Counted from the first letter of the stretch, positions 34,582 to 43,015 are shown. The stretch is 44,097 nucleotides of DNA from an uncultured Desulfobacterales bacterium (GCA_945787595.1 CALZJV010000033.1:1-44097); one strand, 5' to 3'. The notes: generated from the letters alone by a model not told the origin. Numbers and translations are program-made.

Positions 34582-34601
34582 ACATAAATATGCTTTTATG
34601 T
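34582..34601. promoter_or_regulatory. Palindrome upstream of the antitoxin gene
   Basis: ACATAA-N8-TTATGT lies 14 bp before the antitoxin ATG, within an AT-rich promoter-like stretch. Binding by the antitoxin/toxin complex is inferred from how such modules usually work. Confidence 0.45.
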
Positions 34602-34639
34602 CAATCCTCAATCGAAAATATTCAATCATTATTTTAAAC

Positions 34640-34680
34640 AATCCGAAATCCCAAATAGCGAAGATCCCAGATCCCAAATC
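34640..34680 (-). repeat. ATCCCAAAT repeat, right flank of the toxin-antitoxin module
   Basis: CAATCCGAAATCCCAAATAG, then AAGATCCCAGATCCCAAATCG, is the reverse complement in style of the left flank at 33825-33902. It touches the 3' end of the histidine kinase gene. Confidence 0.65.
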
Positions 34681-34682
34681 GT

Positions 34683-36296
34683 TTATATCTGCCACACGAT
34701 CCGGACAACGGTACCTGAATCCGCAGTAGATTTTATATCGAAGGTGGCCCCGTGAAGTTCAGCTCGCTCGCGCATGCTCGCCAGTCCGAATCCCCGTTGG
34801 GAGGGCTTTTGAGATTTGATTCGCGCTAAATCAAATCCCTTCCCGTTATCCTGAATCTTCAGCTCAATTCCGCTGTCGGATTTTTCCAAGGTTAACTGAA
34901 CCAGATTGGCCTGGCTGTGCTTGGCAACATTATTCAGGGCTTCCTGTAATATTCGGTAAATCACCGTTTTCAGAGGGGATGGAATGTCATCTTCCTGAAT
35001 GTCGATCTCTGGTTTAATCCGGATGCCCGCATATACGTTTTGAAATTCACGACAAAACCAAGTGATGGTAGCCAGAATTCCCAGATCATCAAGGATGGAA
35101 GGACGTAGATCTTTTACGATCCTGCGCACTTCCTCGATGGTTTTTTGAGTCAGTGGAATGACGGCTGCCAGGGAATTTAATTCCGAATGATCGGCCTCAT
35201 TGCGCAGCTGCCTTAGATAATTTTCCACACTGAATTTAATGGCACTTAAGGCCTGTCCGATGCCGTCATGCAATTCTCGGGCAATTCGTTTTCTTTCTTT
35301 TTCTTCGGCCGAAAGCAGCTGGTTGGAAAGAATCCGCAATTCCTTGCCCGATTCCCGTAAAGCCAGCTCGGCTTTACGGCGTTTGGTCATATCCGAAACA
35401 ATTCCGGAAATGGCAGGGCCGTCTTTAAAATTAATCAACGAGAGACTGCGCATTACCCAGATCGTGTCCCCGTTTTTTTTAATACCCCGGATTTCATATT
35501 CGGACGGAACCCTTTCGCCTTTCAACCGTTTTGCCCTCATATTCCTTATCAGCGCACGGTCCTCAGGATGAACCAGGTCCAGGGATTGCATGCCTATCAA
35601 TTCATCTTTTGGATATCCGTAAATAGCGGCAAACTTATCGTTGGCAAATTCTATAATTCCATCCTTTAGAATATAGACTCCAATCAACGCGTCTTCGACC
35701 AGGGTGCTGTATTTCTGTTCTGATTCCTTCAGTGCTGCTTCGGCATACTCGCACTCGAATATTTGGCGGCGTAATTTTTGGTTGGTATTCTCCAGCTCGG
35801 CGGTACGCTCCGCCACCCGCTGCTCGAGCTTGTCATGGGTTTTGCGCAGCGTTTCTTCGGCTTCTTTACGATTTGTAATTTCTTTTATTACCGTGAGAAA
35901 TTGTTCTGAATGGCCCTGGCCGCTTGGGAAGGCGAGACTTTCCAGCTGAACCCAGACGGCGTTTTTGTGATGGTTGATAAGTTTTACATCACAAGACTGT
36001 ATGGCACGGGTGTAAAAAAGCCGCAGGCTGTGCGACTCGAAAATTCTTTTGGATTCCGGAGAGATAAATTGAGAGAATGGTTGATTCAACAGCCTTTCCT
36101 TGTCGGACCCCAGGAGCAGTGCTCCCGTTGAATTAGCCTCGAGGATGACGCCGGCCCGATTAAATGTGAAATAACCCACCGGGGCAAACTGAAAAAAATC
36201 CGAATACCGCCGCCGGAAACTGTTTGAATTGGGTGGGGCTTTAGGATGTTTCGGAGCTTGAAAGTCTGAATGCGGTGAACTTTTGCCATCTTTCAT
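34683..36296 (-). CDS. PAS-domain sensor histidine kinase (NarX/DegS-type core)
   Basis: A 537-residue kinase without transmembrane helices, so cytoplasmic. PAS 1 is about 28-145 (FFQFAPVGYFTFNRAGVILE), then a coiled coil (about 148-190). PAS 2 is about 193-315 with PAC (VHPEDRALIRNM, then YEIRGIKKNGDTIWVMRSLS). The HisKA_3 phospho-acceptor is in ERKRIARELHDGIGQAL (His at about 342), followed by a HATPase with NNVAKHSQ and IQDNGKGFDL. GGAGG lies 6 nt before the ATG. The ligand or cofactor of the PAS domains is unknown. The likely partner is the NarL-type regulator at 33151. Confidence 0.92.
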   Translation of the reverse strand: MKDGKSSPHSDFQAPKHPKAPPNSNSFRRRYSDFFQFAPVGYFTFNRAGVILEANSTGALLLGSDKERLLNQPFSQFISPESKRIFESHSLRLFYTRAIQSCDVKLINHHKNAVWVQLESLAFPSGQGHSEQFLTVIKEITNRKEAEETLRKTHDKLEQRVAERTAELENTNQKLRRQIFECEYAEAALKESEQKYSTLVEDALIGVYILKDGIIEFANDKFAAIYGYPKDELIGMQSLDLVHPEDRALIRNMRAKRLKGERVPSEYEIRGIKKNGDTIWVMRSLSLINFKDGPAISGIVSDMTKRRKAELALRESGKELRILSNQLLSAEEKERKRIARELHDGIGQALSAIKFSVENYLRQLRNEADHSELNSLAAVIPLTQKTIEEVRRIVKDLRPSILDDLGILATITWFCREFQNVYAGIRIKPEIDIQEDDIPSPLKTVIYRILQEALNNVAKHSQANLVQLTLEKSDSGIELKIQDNGKGFDLARIKSQKPSQRGFGLASMRERAELHGATFDIKSTADSGTVVRIVWQI

Positions 36297-36425
36297 AACA
36301 AACCTCCAGAGGGAGCCGACGTTCCAGTTTCAGGTGGCAGGCTGTACCAATTTACCGGGCAAGCCACTTATTTCATTAATTGCAACAACTTTCTAAAATT
36401 TGCAATATCTTTTCCCATTTGGAGT

Positions 36426-36712
36426 GCTTCTATTTTATTAAATACAGGGTCTCCCAAGGGCTTTCTTCAGCGATTTTTACGCGGGATTTACATGAATTGG
36501 AAGTATTTCTCAGCCATCAAGGCAGTGACTGCGGTATCGCCAATATCAATATTGGCACATCCGGAGCGGAAATTGGAGGTGCGTTCGGCGGCGAAAAGGA
36601 TACAGGAGGCGGACGCGAAGCCGGGTCCGAAGTGTGGAAGGCCTATATGCGGTGTGCCGGTGGATTTAATACCGGTCAAAGCAATTTTTTTTTCAACAGT
36701 TGTCAACTTTAA
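36426..36712 (+). pseudogene. C-terminal remnant of an ALDH7-type aldehyde dehydrogenase
   Basis: The reading frame from about 36426 gives [20 protein letters not shown] and [20 protein letters not shown], then [20 protein letters not shown] and AYMR. This is the characteristic C-terminus of aminoadipate-semialdehyde/piperideine-6-carboxylate dehydrogenases (ALDH7, AmaB-like). About 400 N-terminal residues, including the catalytic Cys region, are absent: upstream is AT-rich non-coding DNA and then the kinase gene. Similarity fades after AYMR. No start with a ribosome-binding site exists, so this is a leftover of a deleted gene and not a functional protein. Confidence 0.75.
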
Positions 36713-36842
36713 AGAGGGTTTCGTGAATGAACCCTAATGTTTGCAACACTGGGGTGGACTGTCGGCCGGGCTGCACAGTAATTGCAATTCCGGCCACTCG
36801 ACCAAAGCCTAATTATTTTTGGGAAATAATCAACAGGCTGAC

Positions 36843-37859
36843 TCATAAGCTCCTGTGCGGCAAACTTTCAGTCCATCCGGCATGGGTGATCTCCTGGTAA
36901 TCCAGTTTCCTTTGCAATTCTTCAATTGAAGCGGCACCCCCATAAGTCAATCCGGAACGCAAACCACCGATGATGTCAGCGATGATCTCATCTTCATCCT
37001 CTCGATAAGAGACCTCGGTGGTAACACCTTCCGCGGTTTTCCATTCGGCGATTCCGCCATGGTAGTCTTTTTGGACGTCACTGCTGGCCATGCCCCGGTA
37101 GATCTTAACCTTTATTTTTTCGCCGGCCTGGTCCTTTTTACTTATCACCGGTCCAGGAGTAGGCCGAGTGCCGGCCAGCATGCTTCCCACCATTACAAAA
37201 TCCGCACCAAATGCCAGGGCCTTGACAATGTCTCCGGGATGGCGGATTCCACCATCAGCGGCCACCGAGCGATCCACACGCGCACAGTTTTTTATCGCCG
37301 TTAGATTGGGCACACCAAAACCGGTTTTGATTCTCGTTGTACAGACGGAACCCCCGCCGATTCCAACCTTGACGATATCAGCACTGCAGGAAGCCAGATA
37401 ATCAGCACCGGCGTATGTGGCCACATTCCCGGCCATGATGCAGGGACTGTTGCCGATCATCTCGCGAATGCGTTTGAGAGTTCGCCCCACATATCTGGCA
37501 TGCGCATGCGCAACATCCACACAAAATAGATCCGCACCGGCGTCTCTCAAGGCTTCGGCACGCTGCAGTTCTTTTTCCGCACAGCCGATTGACACGAACA
37601 CGGGGTACTTACAATTTTCGAACATGTGGACATTGTCTTCTATAGATATGTATCGATGCAATACGCCGATACCGCCTTTCGCTCCGATATAGTTCGCCAT
37701 GTCCGATTCGGTAATCGTGTCCATATTAGCCGTCATCAAAGGCAATGCAAGGGATAGCTTGCCCATTTTACATTTTATTGAAATATCGACCGCTTTACGG
37801 GATTCCCAGTGATTATACGATGGCACCATGAGTATGTCGTCATAGGTAAAGGCTTTCAC
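36843..37859 (-). CDS. guaC: GMP reductase
   Basis: A 338-residue IMPDH/GMPR-family TIM barrel without the CBS insert of IMP dehydrogenases. The active-site loop [20 protein letters not shown] carries the catalytic Cys. GMP-reductase rather than IMPDH character is shown by [13 protein letters not shown] and [14 protein letters not shown] (GMPR has GMSS and ASEGKTVEV) and by the ending [18 protein letters not shown]. It converts GMP to IMP and ammonia with NADPH, returning guanine nucleotides to the adenine branch. The start codon is GTG at 37859, preceded by AGGAGG 6 nt upstream. A 56-residue Cys-rich gene lies 75 bp upstream on the same strand. Confidence 0.85.
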   Translation of the reverse strand: MKAFTYDDILMVPSYNHWESRKAVDISIKCKMGKLSLALPLMTANMDTITESDMANYIGAKGGIGVLHRYISIEDNVHMFENCKYPVFVSIGCAEKELQRAEALRDAGADLFCVDVAHAHARYVGRTLKRIREMIGNSPCIMAGNVATYAGADYLASCSADIVKVGIGGGSVCTTRIKTGFGVPNLTAIKNCARVDRSVAADGGIRHPGDIVKALAFGADFVMVGSMLAGTRPTPGPVISKKDQAGEKIKVKIYRGMASSDVQKDYHGGIAEWKTAEGVTTEVSYREDEDEIIADIIGGLRSGLTYGGAASIEELQRKLDYQEITHAGWTESLPHRSL

Positions 37860-37934
37860 TATATCCTCCTAAATAATAGCCCCGAATTTAAGCAAAAGCG
37901 CAATTCGGGGTCTTAAATCCCTCAGCACTGCCGG

Positions 37935-38105
37935 TTATGGCAGTTCAATAGGTTTGCACAGATTATTCGAGTTTACCGCACTTCTGCCGCAGTTTTTACA
38001 ATAAAACTTTGGACTGCTTATCAATTTTAAGAATTCTTCCGTATGGGATTCGATATATCCTTCTTCCTGTAAAGCACACAGGGTTTTTTCATCAACCTTA
38101 TCCAT
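37935..38105 (-). CDS. Small zinc-finger-like hypothetical protein (56 aa)
   Basis: It begins MDKVDEKTLCALQEEGYIES and ends FYCKNCGRSAVNSNNLCKPI-ELP. The CxxC plus later Cys suggests a half zinc ribbon. AGGAG lies 7 nt before the ATG, an excellent site. It is probably co-transcribed with guaC. I know no function; the pattern looks like a conserved small protein of this bacterial group. A second strong AAGGAGG further upstream (about 38178-38184) precedes a short overlapping frame. Confidence 0.7.
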   Translation of the reverse strand: MDKVDEKTLCALQEEGYIESHTEEFLKLISSPKFYCKNCGRSAVNSNNLCKPIELP

Positions 38106-38212
38106 AATATTTCTCCTTTCTTAAGCGTTGTGAACTTGCATGCGAAGGGTATTTCAGAATGAATTCGCATCATGCAATTTCCTCCTTACAATAATCATTA
38201 ATTTGTAAAGTT

Positions 38213-38409
38213 CAGCCACTAAGACACGAAGGCATTAAACATCGGATCGCTTTTCTGCATTTAAGATGCAGTTTATGTTGGAGTCCTTATTGAATCACCG
38301 CAGTCTCAAATAGCCGGCCTGTCCTTGATATTGAAAAAACAATGCTAATATTCAGGGTCAGCAAGAAAATAGTAAAATTGGCATAACATTCTTGGCAAGG
38401 GAATTAAAA
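38213..38409. other. Gap with CAGCCACTAAGACACGAAGG repeat and a small hairpin
   Basis: The repeat at 38213-38238 matches 4199 and 11830. CTGCAT-ttaag-ATGCAG (about 38258-38274) is a short hairpin. No other gene is evident. Confidence 0.5.
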
Positions 38410-38553
38410 ATGGAATTCAAACCAACCTTCGCCTGTAATAAATGCGGCTGGTCGGGGCAAAGCACCAATGCATTATTTCCAATGCACCGCTCGAAAAAAG
38501 ATGGTCCCAGGTGCCCCAAGTGTTTCAATCAGCTATCGAACCAATCCGATTGA
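38410..38553 (+). CDS. Small zinc-ribbon protein (47 aa)
   Basis: MEFKPTFACNKCGWSGQSTN at the start and GPRCPKCFNQLSNQSD at the end give two CxxC pairs (Cys9/12 and Cys35/38) about 22 residues apart, a classic four-Cys zinc ribbon. AAGGGA lies 7 nt before the ATG. It ends 19 bp before the Mth938-like gene on the same strand, so the two are likely one unit. Function unknown. Confidence 0.68.
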   Translation: MEFKPTFACNKCGWSGQSTNALFPMHRSKKDGPRCPKCFNQLSNQSD

Positions 38554-38572
38554 TAAAATACAAGTAATTGGG

Positions 38573-38916
38573 ATGATAACACAATATTCCACCGGCAGTC
38601 ATATGACTGTGCAGGGGACAAACTATTATCAGGATCTGAAAATCATTCAAGGTGATGTTAAAGATAACTGGTGGCGGAAAGAAGGACATCGTCTAGATGC
38701 CGCTGACATAAGCGATATATTGTCGGCCATACCGGACGTTTTGGTTATTGGAACAGGTTGCGCGGGTAATATGCGTTGCCGGTGTCTCTTCTGACAGCCG
38801 TTGAAGGCCAAGATATTAAGGTAATTGCTGAAAGAACTTCTGAATCCACAAAAACCTTCAATCCCCTTTTCACCCAGGGGAAGGACGTGGCCGGGGCTTT
38901 TCATTTGACGTGTTGA
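38573..38916 (+). pseudogene. Mth938-like (NDUFAF3/DUF498-type) protein, frameshifted
   Basis: MITQYSTGSHMTVQGTNYYQ through LVIGTGCAGNMR is the N-terminal two-thirds of a Mth938-like domain, in which G-T-G-x-x-G-x-M is typical. The frame then runs to a stop at 38792. One base shifted, near 38773-38776, it continues LPVSLLTAVEGQDIKVIAER and TSESTKTFNPLFTQGKDVAG, ending AFHLTC, which is the expected family C-terminus. One missing base explains it. Intact length would be about 115 residues. Function of bacterial members is unknown; the eukaryotic relative NDUFAF3 helps complex I assembly. It could be a sequence error, as both halves look well conserved. Confidence 0.75.
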
Positions 38917-39047
38917 CTGGCAGGTGATTTGAAGCGTTGACGCATGCCCTCGAGTCTTATTATTCCCGCAAACTAAAACATTCCACCGCGCCTGTTGGCT
39001 TGCTTAAATTTAGCTTTAGCGCTTAATAGGATCTGATTTTAAAAACC

Positions 39048-39269
39048 ATGATAAATAAAGAAAAGTTAAATATGAAATACTTGTACTGTTATTTGGAAAA
39101 AATCGGAGGATTGGTTATTGGAGCTGTGATCTTGCTTATCGCGGTCCTTTTTTTTATATTCGGCTTTACTGCCCTGGTTCCGGTTGTTGGCATATTCATC
39201 GCCGTTCCGATTATTGCGCTTTCCATTCGGTTTTTCGGAACTCTCCTTAGCAAGACTTGTTCATTTTAA
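39048..39269 (+). CDS. Small membrane protein, hypothetical
   Basis: Up to 73 residues with two adjacent hydrophobic helices: GGLVIGAVILLIAVLFFIFG and ALVPVVGIFIAVPIIALSI. A charged-to-aromatic N-terminus precedes them and LLSKTCSF follows. An internal ATG at 39072 (MKYLYCYLEK) is an equally plausible start; neither has a strong ribosome-binding site. No family is recognised. It precedes the pterin dehydratase by 75 bp on the same strand. Confidence 0.5.
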   Translation: MINKEKLNMKYLYCYLEKIGGLVIGAVILLIAVLFFIFGFTALVPVVGIFIAVPIIALSIRFFGTLLSKTCSF

Positions 39270-39344
39270 TTGGACCACCTTTTTTAGGCGGGGAATTTCA
39301 TGTATTAAGGGAGACTTGCAGTATACAATTAGAGAGAGGATCTT

Positions 39345-39686
39345 ATGGATTTTGCAGATAACAAATGCGTACCGTGTCGTGGCGGGACCCCGCCAATGGA
39401 AAGAGCAAAGGCCGAGGAAATGTTGAAGCAACTCGACAGCGGGTGGGCAATCAACAAGGACGGCCACCTTGAACGTCTTTACAGGTTCAAAGACTTCGCC
39501 CAGGCATTAGCCTTCGTGAATAAGATCGGCGCCGTTGCCGAGGCGGAAGACCATCATCCGGACCTGTATCTGGCTTGGGGCAAGTGCAAAATTGAGCTCT
39601 GGACACACAAGATTAAGGGGCTCACAGAGAGCGATTTCTATATGGCCGCCAAATTTGACCGGGAGTTTCAGCCATTTCGAGTTTAG
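39345..39686 (+). CDS. phhB: Pterin-4a-carbinolamine dehydratase
   Basis: A 113-residue PCD/PhhB protein. The active-site motif AEDHHPDLYLAWGKCKIELW carries the conserved His pair, Pro and Trp region; the helix SGWAINKDGHLERLYRFKDF and the end GLTESDFYMAAKFD are family-typical. PhhB dehydrates 4a-hydroxytetrahydrobiopterin after phenylalanine hydroxylation. No hydroxylase gene is nearby, and in anaerobes homologues may serve molybdopterin or other pterin chemistry. An N-terminal CVPC (Cys8, Cys11) occurs in many bacterial relatives. GAGAGGAT lies 4-10 nt before the ATG. Confidence 0.9.
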   Translation: MDFADNKCVPCRGGTPPMERAKAEEMLKQLDSGWAINKDGHLERLYRFKDFAQALAFVNKIGAVAEAEDHHPDLYLAWGKCKIELWTHKIKGLTESDFYMAAKFDREFQPFRV

Positions 39687-39734
39687 GTCGTTTGAGGACT
39701 ACGCGGTATGGACCCACCAACACTGATGATAAAG

Positions 39735-39945
39735 GGACCAGCACCCGACACACTCCCACCGCCGCTGAATAGACGTCCACCTCACGACGTCGAAGAGTGC
39801 ACACACCAACCATGTATAGATAATTCTGCTCAGCAAACGCATACTGCCGAAAATTGATGCAACCAGATCAAATCCGAAGAATCCCATGAAACCCAGGTTG
39901 ACACCGCCGATGAACAGCTATAGCGCCGGTACTGTCAAGATCTCT
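39735..39945 (-). pseudogene. DUF378-type membrane protein with an in-frame stop
   Basis: Read on the minus strand: LTVPAL-stop-LFIGGVNLGFMGFFGFDLVA, then SIFGSMRLLSRIIYTW and LVCALFDVVRWTSIQRRWE. This matches the DUF378 (YuzA-like) pattern of a first helix, GGxNxGxxGxxxFDLVAxIFG and a second helix with SRIIYxLVG. The TAG at 39918-39920 falls inside the first helix, and IYTWLVCAL looks one residue short of the usual IYxLVGxxxL. It lies just behind the aconitase stop on the same strand. Either a decayed gene or a base error. Confidence 0.55.
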
Positions 39946-39955
39946 CTTATGAATA

Positions 39956-41905
39956 TCAAGCTTGGGAACCGGAGAATTTCCCCCGGACGACATTAATTAG
40001 ACTGCCTTGCAGAATCATCTCTAACTGCCGGGCACCCATGGAATACGTCAGCGTATAGCTTTCATTTTTAGTTTTGTTCACTATATTTATTCTCTTTTCA
40101 TTCCGGATAGCATCGCGAACTCCGCTAATCGAGAGGATATCATCTTGATCGATTCGGTCATAGTCAGCGGGATTGGAAAACGTCAACGGCAGGATTCCGA
40201 AATTACACAGATTTTGCCAGTGTATGCGGGCATAGCTTTTGGCCAGAATGGCTTTTAAGCCTAGAAACCTTGGCCCCAGTACCGCATGTTCGCGACTGGA
40301 CCCCTGGCCGTAGTTCAGTCCGACGACGACGAAGGAGTCCTTTCTGCCCATTCTTTCGGCTCGATCATAATAGGTATCATCGATCCGACTGAAGGCAAAT
40401 TTGCTGATTTCCGGTATGTTACTCCGAAGAGGCAGCACCCGGGCTCCGGCGGGCATGATTTCATCGGTGGAAATATCATCTCCCATTTTGAGCAGAACCG
40501 GACCCCGCAACGTTTCCGGCAGCGGGTCAAAAGGCGGCAGCGGTTGGATATTAGGACCTTTTTCGAGTTTCACGTTTTGACTATTTCGACCCGGTGCGAT
40601 CAACATTTCGGTATTGATGCGGATCGTATCCGGTTCGACAAATTTCGGATAGGGTCGGTCAAACGAACGTGGATCGGTAATCACGCCACTGAGGGCCGAT
40701 ACAGCCGCAGTTTCCGGGCTGCAAAGATAGACCTGGTCCTCCCGGGTGCCCGAGCGGCCGGGGAAGTTACGCGGTACCGTTCTCAAGCTGATTTTACCGG
40801 TGGCAGGCGCCTGCCCCATGCCGATACATCCGCCGCAACCGGCCTGATGAATGCGGGCACCGGCATGGATCAATTTTTCCATATATCCCTGGGCCACAAG
40901 GTTTTCGAGGATTTGACGGGAAGTCGGATTAATATCCAGGGAGACATGAGGGGGAACCTGTCTTCCTTCAATAATGAGCGCAGCTATTGCAAAATCTCGA
41001 AATCCGGGATTGGCTGAAGAGCCGATATAGGACTGGTAAATATGACGGCCGACGACTTCCCGTACCGGTACGACATTGCCCGGACTGCTGGGCAATGCGA
41101 TCAACGGTTCAAGCTCTGAGAGGTTGATTGCATCGTGCAGATCATATTCCGCATCAATATCAGGGACGATTTCACACCATGATTTTTCGCGACCCTGTTT
41201 TTTTAGAAATAACTTTACTGCTGAATCTGAGGGAAATACGGTTGTTGTGGCACCCAACTCCGCACCCATATTGGCGATGACATGGCGGTCCATGGGAGTA
41301 AGGTCTTTTAAACCTGGTCCATAGTATTCGATAATTTTACCGATACCGCCGGCAACGCCGTGGCGCCGCAGCATTTCCAGGATAACATCTTTGGCACTAA
41401 CCCAATTCGTCAATTTGCCCGTGAGTTTTATCCCCCAGATCCGCGGCATTTTCAAACTGTAAGGCTCTCCGGCCATGGCCATGGCCACTTCAAGGCCGCC
41501 AGCACCCATGGCCAGCATGCCGAGTGAACCGGCGGCTGGAGTGTGACTGTCAGATCCGAGCAGGGATTTACCTGGTTCACCGAAACGTTCCATATGCACC
41601 GGATGACTCACCCCGTTGCCCGGCCGGCTGTACCACAGGCCGAATTTTTCGCAGGCACTGCGCAGAAACAGGTGGTCGTCGGCGTTTTTATAATCGGTTT
41701 GCAGAAGATTGTGATCCACATATTGGGCGGAAAGCTCCGTTTTGACTTTTAGTAGCTGCATGGCTTCAAATTCCAACATTACCATGGTCCCGGTAGCATC
41801 CTGGGTGAGGGTTTGATCTATTCTTATCCTGATTTCTGATCCCGGTCTCATTTTTCCCTCAACCAGATGGCTTTCAATTAATTTTTGTGTGACGTTTTGG
41901 CCCAT
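39956..41905 (-). CDS. Aconitate hydratase-family protein with altered iron-sulfur ligands
   Basis: A 649-residue aconitase-superfamily enzyme with the swivel domain fused at the C-terminus (ILPLTFSNPADYD near the end). LLGSDSHTPAAGSLGMLAMG (about 115-134), GCGGCIGMGQAPATG (Cys357 and Cys360) and the C-terminal NYGQGSSREHAVLGP are clear. The third [4Fe-4S] ligand, Cys in the GSCTN motif of aconitases, is missing: the site reads YIGSSANPGFRDF (295-299 GSSAN). A Cys at about 395 (VYLCSPETAAVSAL, where Ala is usual) might substitute. The expected role is citrate/isocitrate interconversion, but another hydratase substrate is possible. AGGAGG lies 9 nt before the ATG. No other TCA-cycle gene is adjacent. 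Confidence 0.82.
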   Translation of the reverse strand: MGQNVTQKLIESHLVEGKMRPGSEIRIRIDQTLTQDATGTMVMLEFEAMQLLKVKTELSAQYVDHNLLQTDYKNADDHLFLRSACEKFGLWYSRPGNGVSHPVHMERFGEPGKSLLGSDSHTPAAGSLGMLAMGAGGLEVAMAMAGEPYSLKMPRIWGIKLTGKLTNWVSAKDVILEMLRRHGVAGGIGKIIEYYGPGLKDLTPMDRHVIANMGAELGATTTVFPSDSAVKLFLKKQGREKSWCEIVPDIDAEYDLHDAINLSELEPLIALPSSPGNVVPVREVVGRHIYQSYIGSSANPGFRDFAIAALIIEGRQVPPHVSLDINPTSRQILENLVAQGYMEKLIHAGARIHQAGCGGCIGMGQAPATGKISLRTVPRNFPGRSGTREDQVYLCSPETAAVSALSGVITDPRSFDRPYPKFVEPDTIRINTEMLIAPGRNSQNVKLEKGPNIQPLPPFDPLPETLRGPVLLKMGDDISTDEIMPAGARVLPLRSNIPEISKFAFSRIDDTYYDRAERMGRKDSFVVVGLNYGQGSSREHAVLGPRFLGLKAILAKSYARIHWQNLCNFGILPLTFSNPADYDRIDQDDILSISGVRDAIRNEKRINIVNKTKNESYTLTYSMGARQLEMILQGSLINVVRGKFSGSQA

Positions 41906-42218
41906 ATTTAGTACCTCCTGAAAAATCAGGGATTACAACCCTTCATAACGCGCAGCAGTTCAAAAAATGCAGTTTGTCATGTTATTCAACCATCAGGGTA
42001 GGCGTTTTATCCCGTTCAGAGCTATTTTTTTCTTTTGGCTGGAATCTCCGTACTTTAGACACTGTATCTGCGAAAAACGTTATAGGCGGAAAAGCGAAGG
42101 ATGTGGGGGAAAGGCAGTTATCTCCGTTTCTAATGATTACCTTAATTGGGGATGAGATCCGAAGCGGATCATGGCCGAAGATACGAAATCCGGGTGTTCA
42201 GAAACTGATCAAAATAAT
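41906..42218. other. Intergenic region between aconitase and a small gene
   Basis: No gene with family resemblance or a good ribosome-binding site. Short plus-strand frames from 41967 and 41974 look random. No strong repeat is evident. Confidence 0.4.
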
Positions 42219-42461
42219 TTAAATCCTTTCCAAAAAGCGTTTAACCTGATACTCGAATTCCCTGGCTTCGACTTCGATCGTCCTGTGTTTATCTTCCTCC
42301 ACCACTGAAACAGCCACATATCCACCTGCGCCTTCAAACGAAATACAGCATGGATTGCGTTCTTTTTCTTCCAATCCTTCCCCACCCTCACCAAAAAAGT
42401 CAGAGGCGCGTATGATGATGTCTGCTGGTTTTAACCGGGTTTGTTTGGCTATTCGGATCAT
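42219..42461 (-). CDS. Conserved-looking hypothetical protein (80 aa)
   Basis: It begins MIRIAKQTRLKPADIIIRAS, has a Glu/Gly-rich middle (FFGEGGEGLEEKERNPCC), then a beta-like stretch (ISFEGAGGYVAVSVVEEDKH) and a basic helix (EFEYQVKRFLERI). GGAG lies 8 nt before the ATG at 42461; a longer frame from 42554 has no such site. Probably a small soluble alpha/beta protein. No family is recognised and the neighbours (aconitase, HTH protein) do not suggest a role. Confidence 0.6.
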   Translation of the reverse strand: MIRIAKQTRLKPADIIIRASDFFGEGGEGLEEKERNPCCISFEGAGGYVAVSVVEEDKHRTIEVEAREFEYQVKRFLERI

Positions 42462-42776
42462 TGAAGCTCTCCTGTGATATATTTTTTCGTGGCATAAACT
42501 GAGCTGAAACCACGTTGCAGCAAATTGTGATAAGCATTCGGCCGCTTCCTGCAAATATGAAGATCCGGTGTGATATGGATATATGAAATGAGTTGTAGTG
42601 TGAGCGTTTGCACCAGGAAGCAGTAAATTAGGGTATGTACCGTACGGTCACCTGTCAAGCCGGGCGGCTTTTTTTGCAGGGAAACGTCAAAGTCTACTCT
42701 AACTGATTTAAATAGAAGCGATTTTCTTTACCGGATACGACAATAAAATCCCAAATCACAATACTCAAATTATTTA

Positions 42777-42871
42777 CCCTGTTAAATGGTTGTTGATAGC
42801 GTGGACCAATTGATTATTAAGGTCAGAATTGTTACCGTTACCGCAAATTTCAAAGTGCCTATTTAACAGGG
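42777..42871. repeat. 95-bp segment bounded by CCCTGTTAAAT inverted repeats
   Basis: CCCTGTTAAAT (42777-42787) and ATTTAACAGGG (42861-42871) are perfect inverted ends of 11 bp. The interior is AT-rich with GGTTGTTGATAGCGTGG against an irregular partner. Whether it is mobile cannot be told from one copy. It sits in repeat DNA of the CAAAT family. Confidence 0.5.
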
Positions 42872-42879
42872 CAGGCAAT

Positions 42880-43015
42880 ATCAAAATCACAAATTCCAAT
42901 GATTATAACATTACAATCACTTATCGGAGTTTTCGCTTTATTTTATATGTTTTGAATTTTGAATTTCGGTCATTGGTATTTATTTGAAAGTTGTTTTTTG
43001 ACGCTTGGAATTTTC
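42880..43015. repeat. CAAAT/GAATTTTG foldback
   Basis: The left half is ATCAAAATCACAAATTCCAA then ATTACAATCAC. The right half is TTTTGAATTTTGAATTTCGG, then ATTTGAAAGTTG and TTGGAATTTTCATGATTTTG. Complementary in style to 25196-25318. Confidence 0.6.

Noticed and set aside
38027..38173. A 48-codon frame behind a perfect AAGGAGG, overlapping the small Cys-rich gene
   Set aside because: The peptide is not protein-like and overlaps the better gene in another frame. It could be a leader peptide, but nothing else supports it.
40286..41017. A 243-codon frame antisense to aconitase
   Set aside because: It is a shadow of the conserved aconitase frame; no independent evidence.
41967..42222. Short plus-strand frames between aconitase and the 80-residue hypothetical gene
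   Set aside because: No ribosome-binding site, no recognisable domain and two competing frames of similar quality.
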